Part shown: positions 63,533 through 64,000 of the stretch, one piece after another
How positions within the stretch are numbered: the stretch's first letter is position 1
Layout: every line of letters starts with the position of its first letter
Assembly (NCBI GenBank): GCA_031267825.1
Contig: JAIRYJ010000023.1
Coordinates: 1-64,000, forward strand
From: Bifidobacteriaceae bacterium
GTDB taxonomy: Bacteria; Actinomycetota; Actinomycetes; Actinomycetales; WQXJ01
Direction of reading: 5' to 3'
DNA: 64,000 bases
Position numbers and translations under genes: made by a program
Notes under the pieces: model-generated
Seen by the model: the letters and a program-made list of their open reading frames with translations, nothing else
Told to the model about the DNA's origin: nothing
Database searches by the model: none

Positions 63533-64000
63533 GGCTCGCCCTGCCTTGGTTCGCCTGGACCTGATGTCGCAGATCCGGCCGACCCACAACCGGGCAGCGC
63601 CAAGCTGGGCAGCGCCAAGCTGGGCAGCCCGGCCGCCTGGCGGCGCTGTTCAAGCGGTTCCACCCTGACAGCGGTTGAACCATCAAAATAGGTTTCCCGC
63701 GCCTGACGTAAGAACTTAACCGATTCGGTCAGATCAGCCATCCCGTTGACACCATCTTCGATCGAAATCCAGCCGTCATAACCATGCCCGGCCAGAGTCT
63801 GGAAGATGCGCTGGTAGTCGTTCAGGCCACGCCCAATCACACCGTGACTGAGTTTAGGCGAATAGCCCAATGTCCCATCCTGCAAGCGCAAGTCATCCAA
63901 GCTGGCGCCCGGCTCTAGGAAACGGTCCGAGGCTTGCATTGTGATGACACGGTCAACCACAAGGTCAAGGAAGTCAGCCGAATCGACGCCCGCCACGATG
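63526..64000 (-). CDS. Sugar-phosphate isomerase/epimerase, C-terminal part
   Basis: The end of a xylose-isomerase-like TIM barrel; the gene enters from beyond the window. Visible features are LDDLRLQDGTLGYSP, GRGLNDYQRIFQTLAGHGYDGWISIED and a basic/acidic helix before the stop. The last 35 residues are an unusual tail with repeated LPSLALPSLALPG. It is the first gene seen of this operon and is translationally coupled to the SDR. Confidence 0.8.
   Translation of the reverse strand, partial: IVAGVDSADFLDLVVDRVITMQASDRFLEPGASLDDLRLQDGTLGYSPKLSHGVIGRGLNDYQRIFQTLAGHGYDGWISIEDGVNGMADLTESVKFLRQARETYFDGSTAVRVEPLEQRRQAAGLPSLALPSLALPGCGSAGSATSGPGEPRQGEPC

Overview
This window looks like chromosomal DNA of a G+C-rich member of the Actinomycetota. 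Several things point there: a lipoyl-less Kgd-type 2-oxoglutarate enzyme, a GuaB/GuaB3 pair, the phosphatidylinositol-mannoside block (thrS-HIT-pgsA-acyltransferase-pimA) joined to yebC-ruvCAB-yajC-secDF-apt-relA, a DUF349 protein, and a groES gene under a CIRCE/HrcA operator. Genus cannot be decided from the sequence. Coding density is high and most of the content is housekeeping. I saw no tRNA, rRNA or CRISPR array.

Layout. 1-1.6 kb: a DUF559-like nuclease-fold gene flanked by near-identical repeats that carry a long hairpin. 1.7-15.5 kb: an ABC exporter pair, kgd, guaB, a Clp-like AAA+ ATPase with a YbjN-fold partner, a DnaQ-like exonuclease, guaB3 and a YbaK-type protein. 15.5-18.3 kb: a decayed stretch holding a transposase remnant, solitary groES with CIRCE, a lipoprotein that appears split, a frameshifted secreted protein and a fourth, diverged copy of the hairpin repeat. 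18.3-20.7 kb: a THUMP-like methyltransferase and a GCS2-type carboxylate-amine ligase. 20.8-29.3 kb (minus strand): tsaD, a DUF3152 protein, rimI, tsaB, an EamA transporter, a NifX-like/HAD fusion, DUF554 and rarA. 29.5-38.1 kb: an MMPL transporter, aspS, hisS, a cyclophilin and DUF349.

38.2-54.3 kb is one minus-strand block: thrS, HIT, pgsA, acyltransferase, pimA, a LemA-like membrane protein, yebC, ruvC, ruvA, ruvB, yajC, secD, secF, apt, relA. Its upstream half makes PI-phosphate and mannosylates and acylates it; the middle resolves Holliday junctions; the end builds SecDF-YajC, salvages adenine and makes (p)ppGpp. Most junctions overlap by a few bases, and a terminator separates ruvB from yajC. 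54.5-58 kb holds metabolic genes (hydroxypyruvate-isomerase-like, UlaG-like lactonase, Cys/Met-type PLP enzyme) and a second transposase remnant.

58.1-64 kb is a sugar or polyol uptake and catabolism cluster: two permeases and a binding lipoprotein are divergent from a Gfo/Idh/MocA dehydrogenase, followed by an SDR and a truncated TIM-barrel epimerase. The divergent promoter region has two copies of a FadR/GntR-like palindrome, one on the -35 of a strong promoter.

Items most worth a second look: the hairpin repeat family with compensatory stem changes; a 10-bp word (GACGGCATCG) present about 15 times in many frames and between genes; the NifX-like/HAD fusion; the YbjN/Clp-like pair with a very long Gly/Ser/Pro linker; and repeat-built linkers expanded in many conserved proteins.
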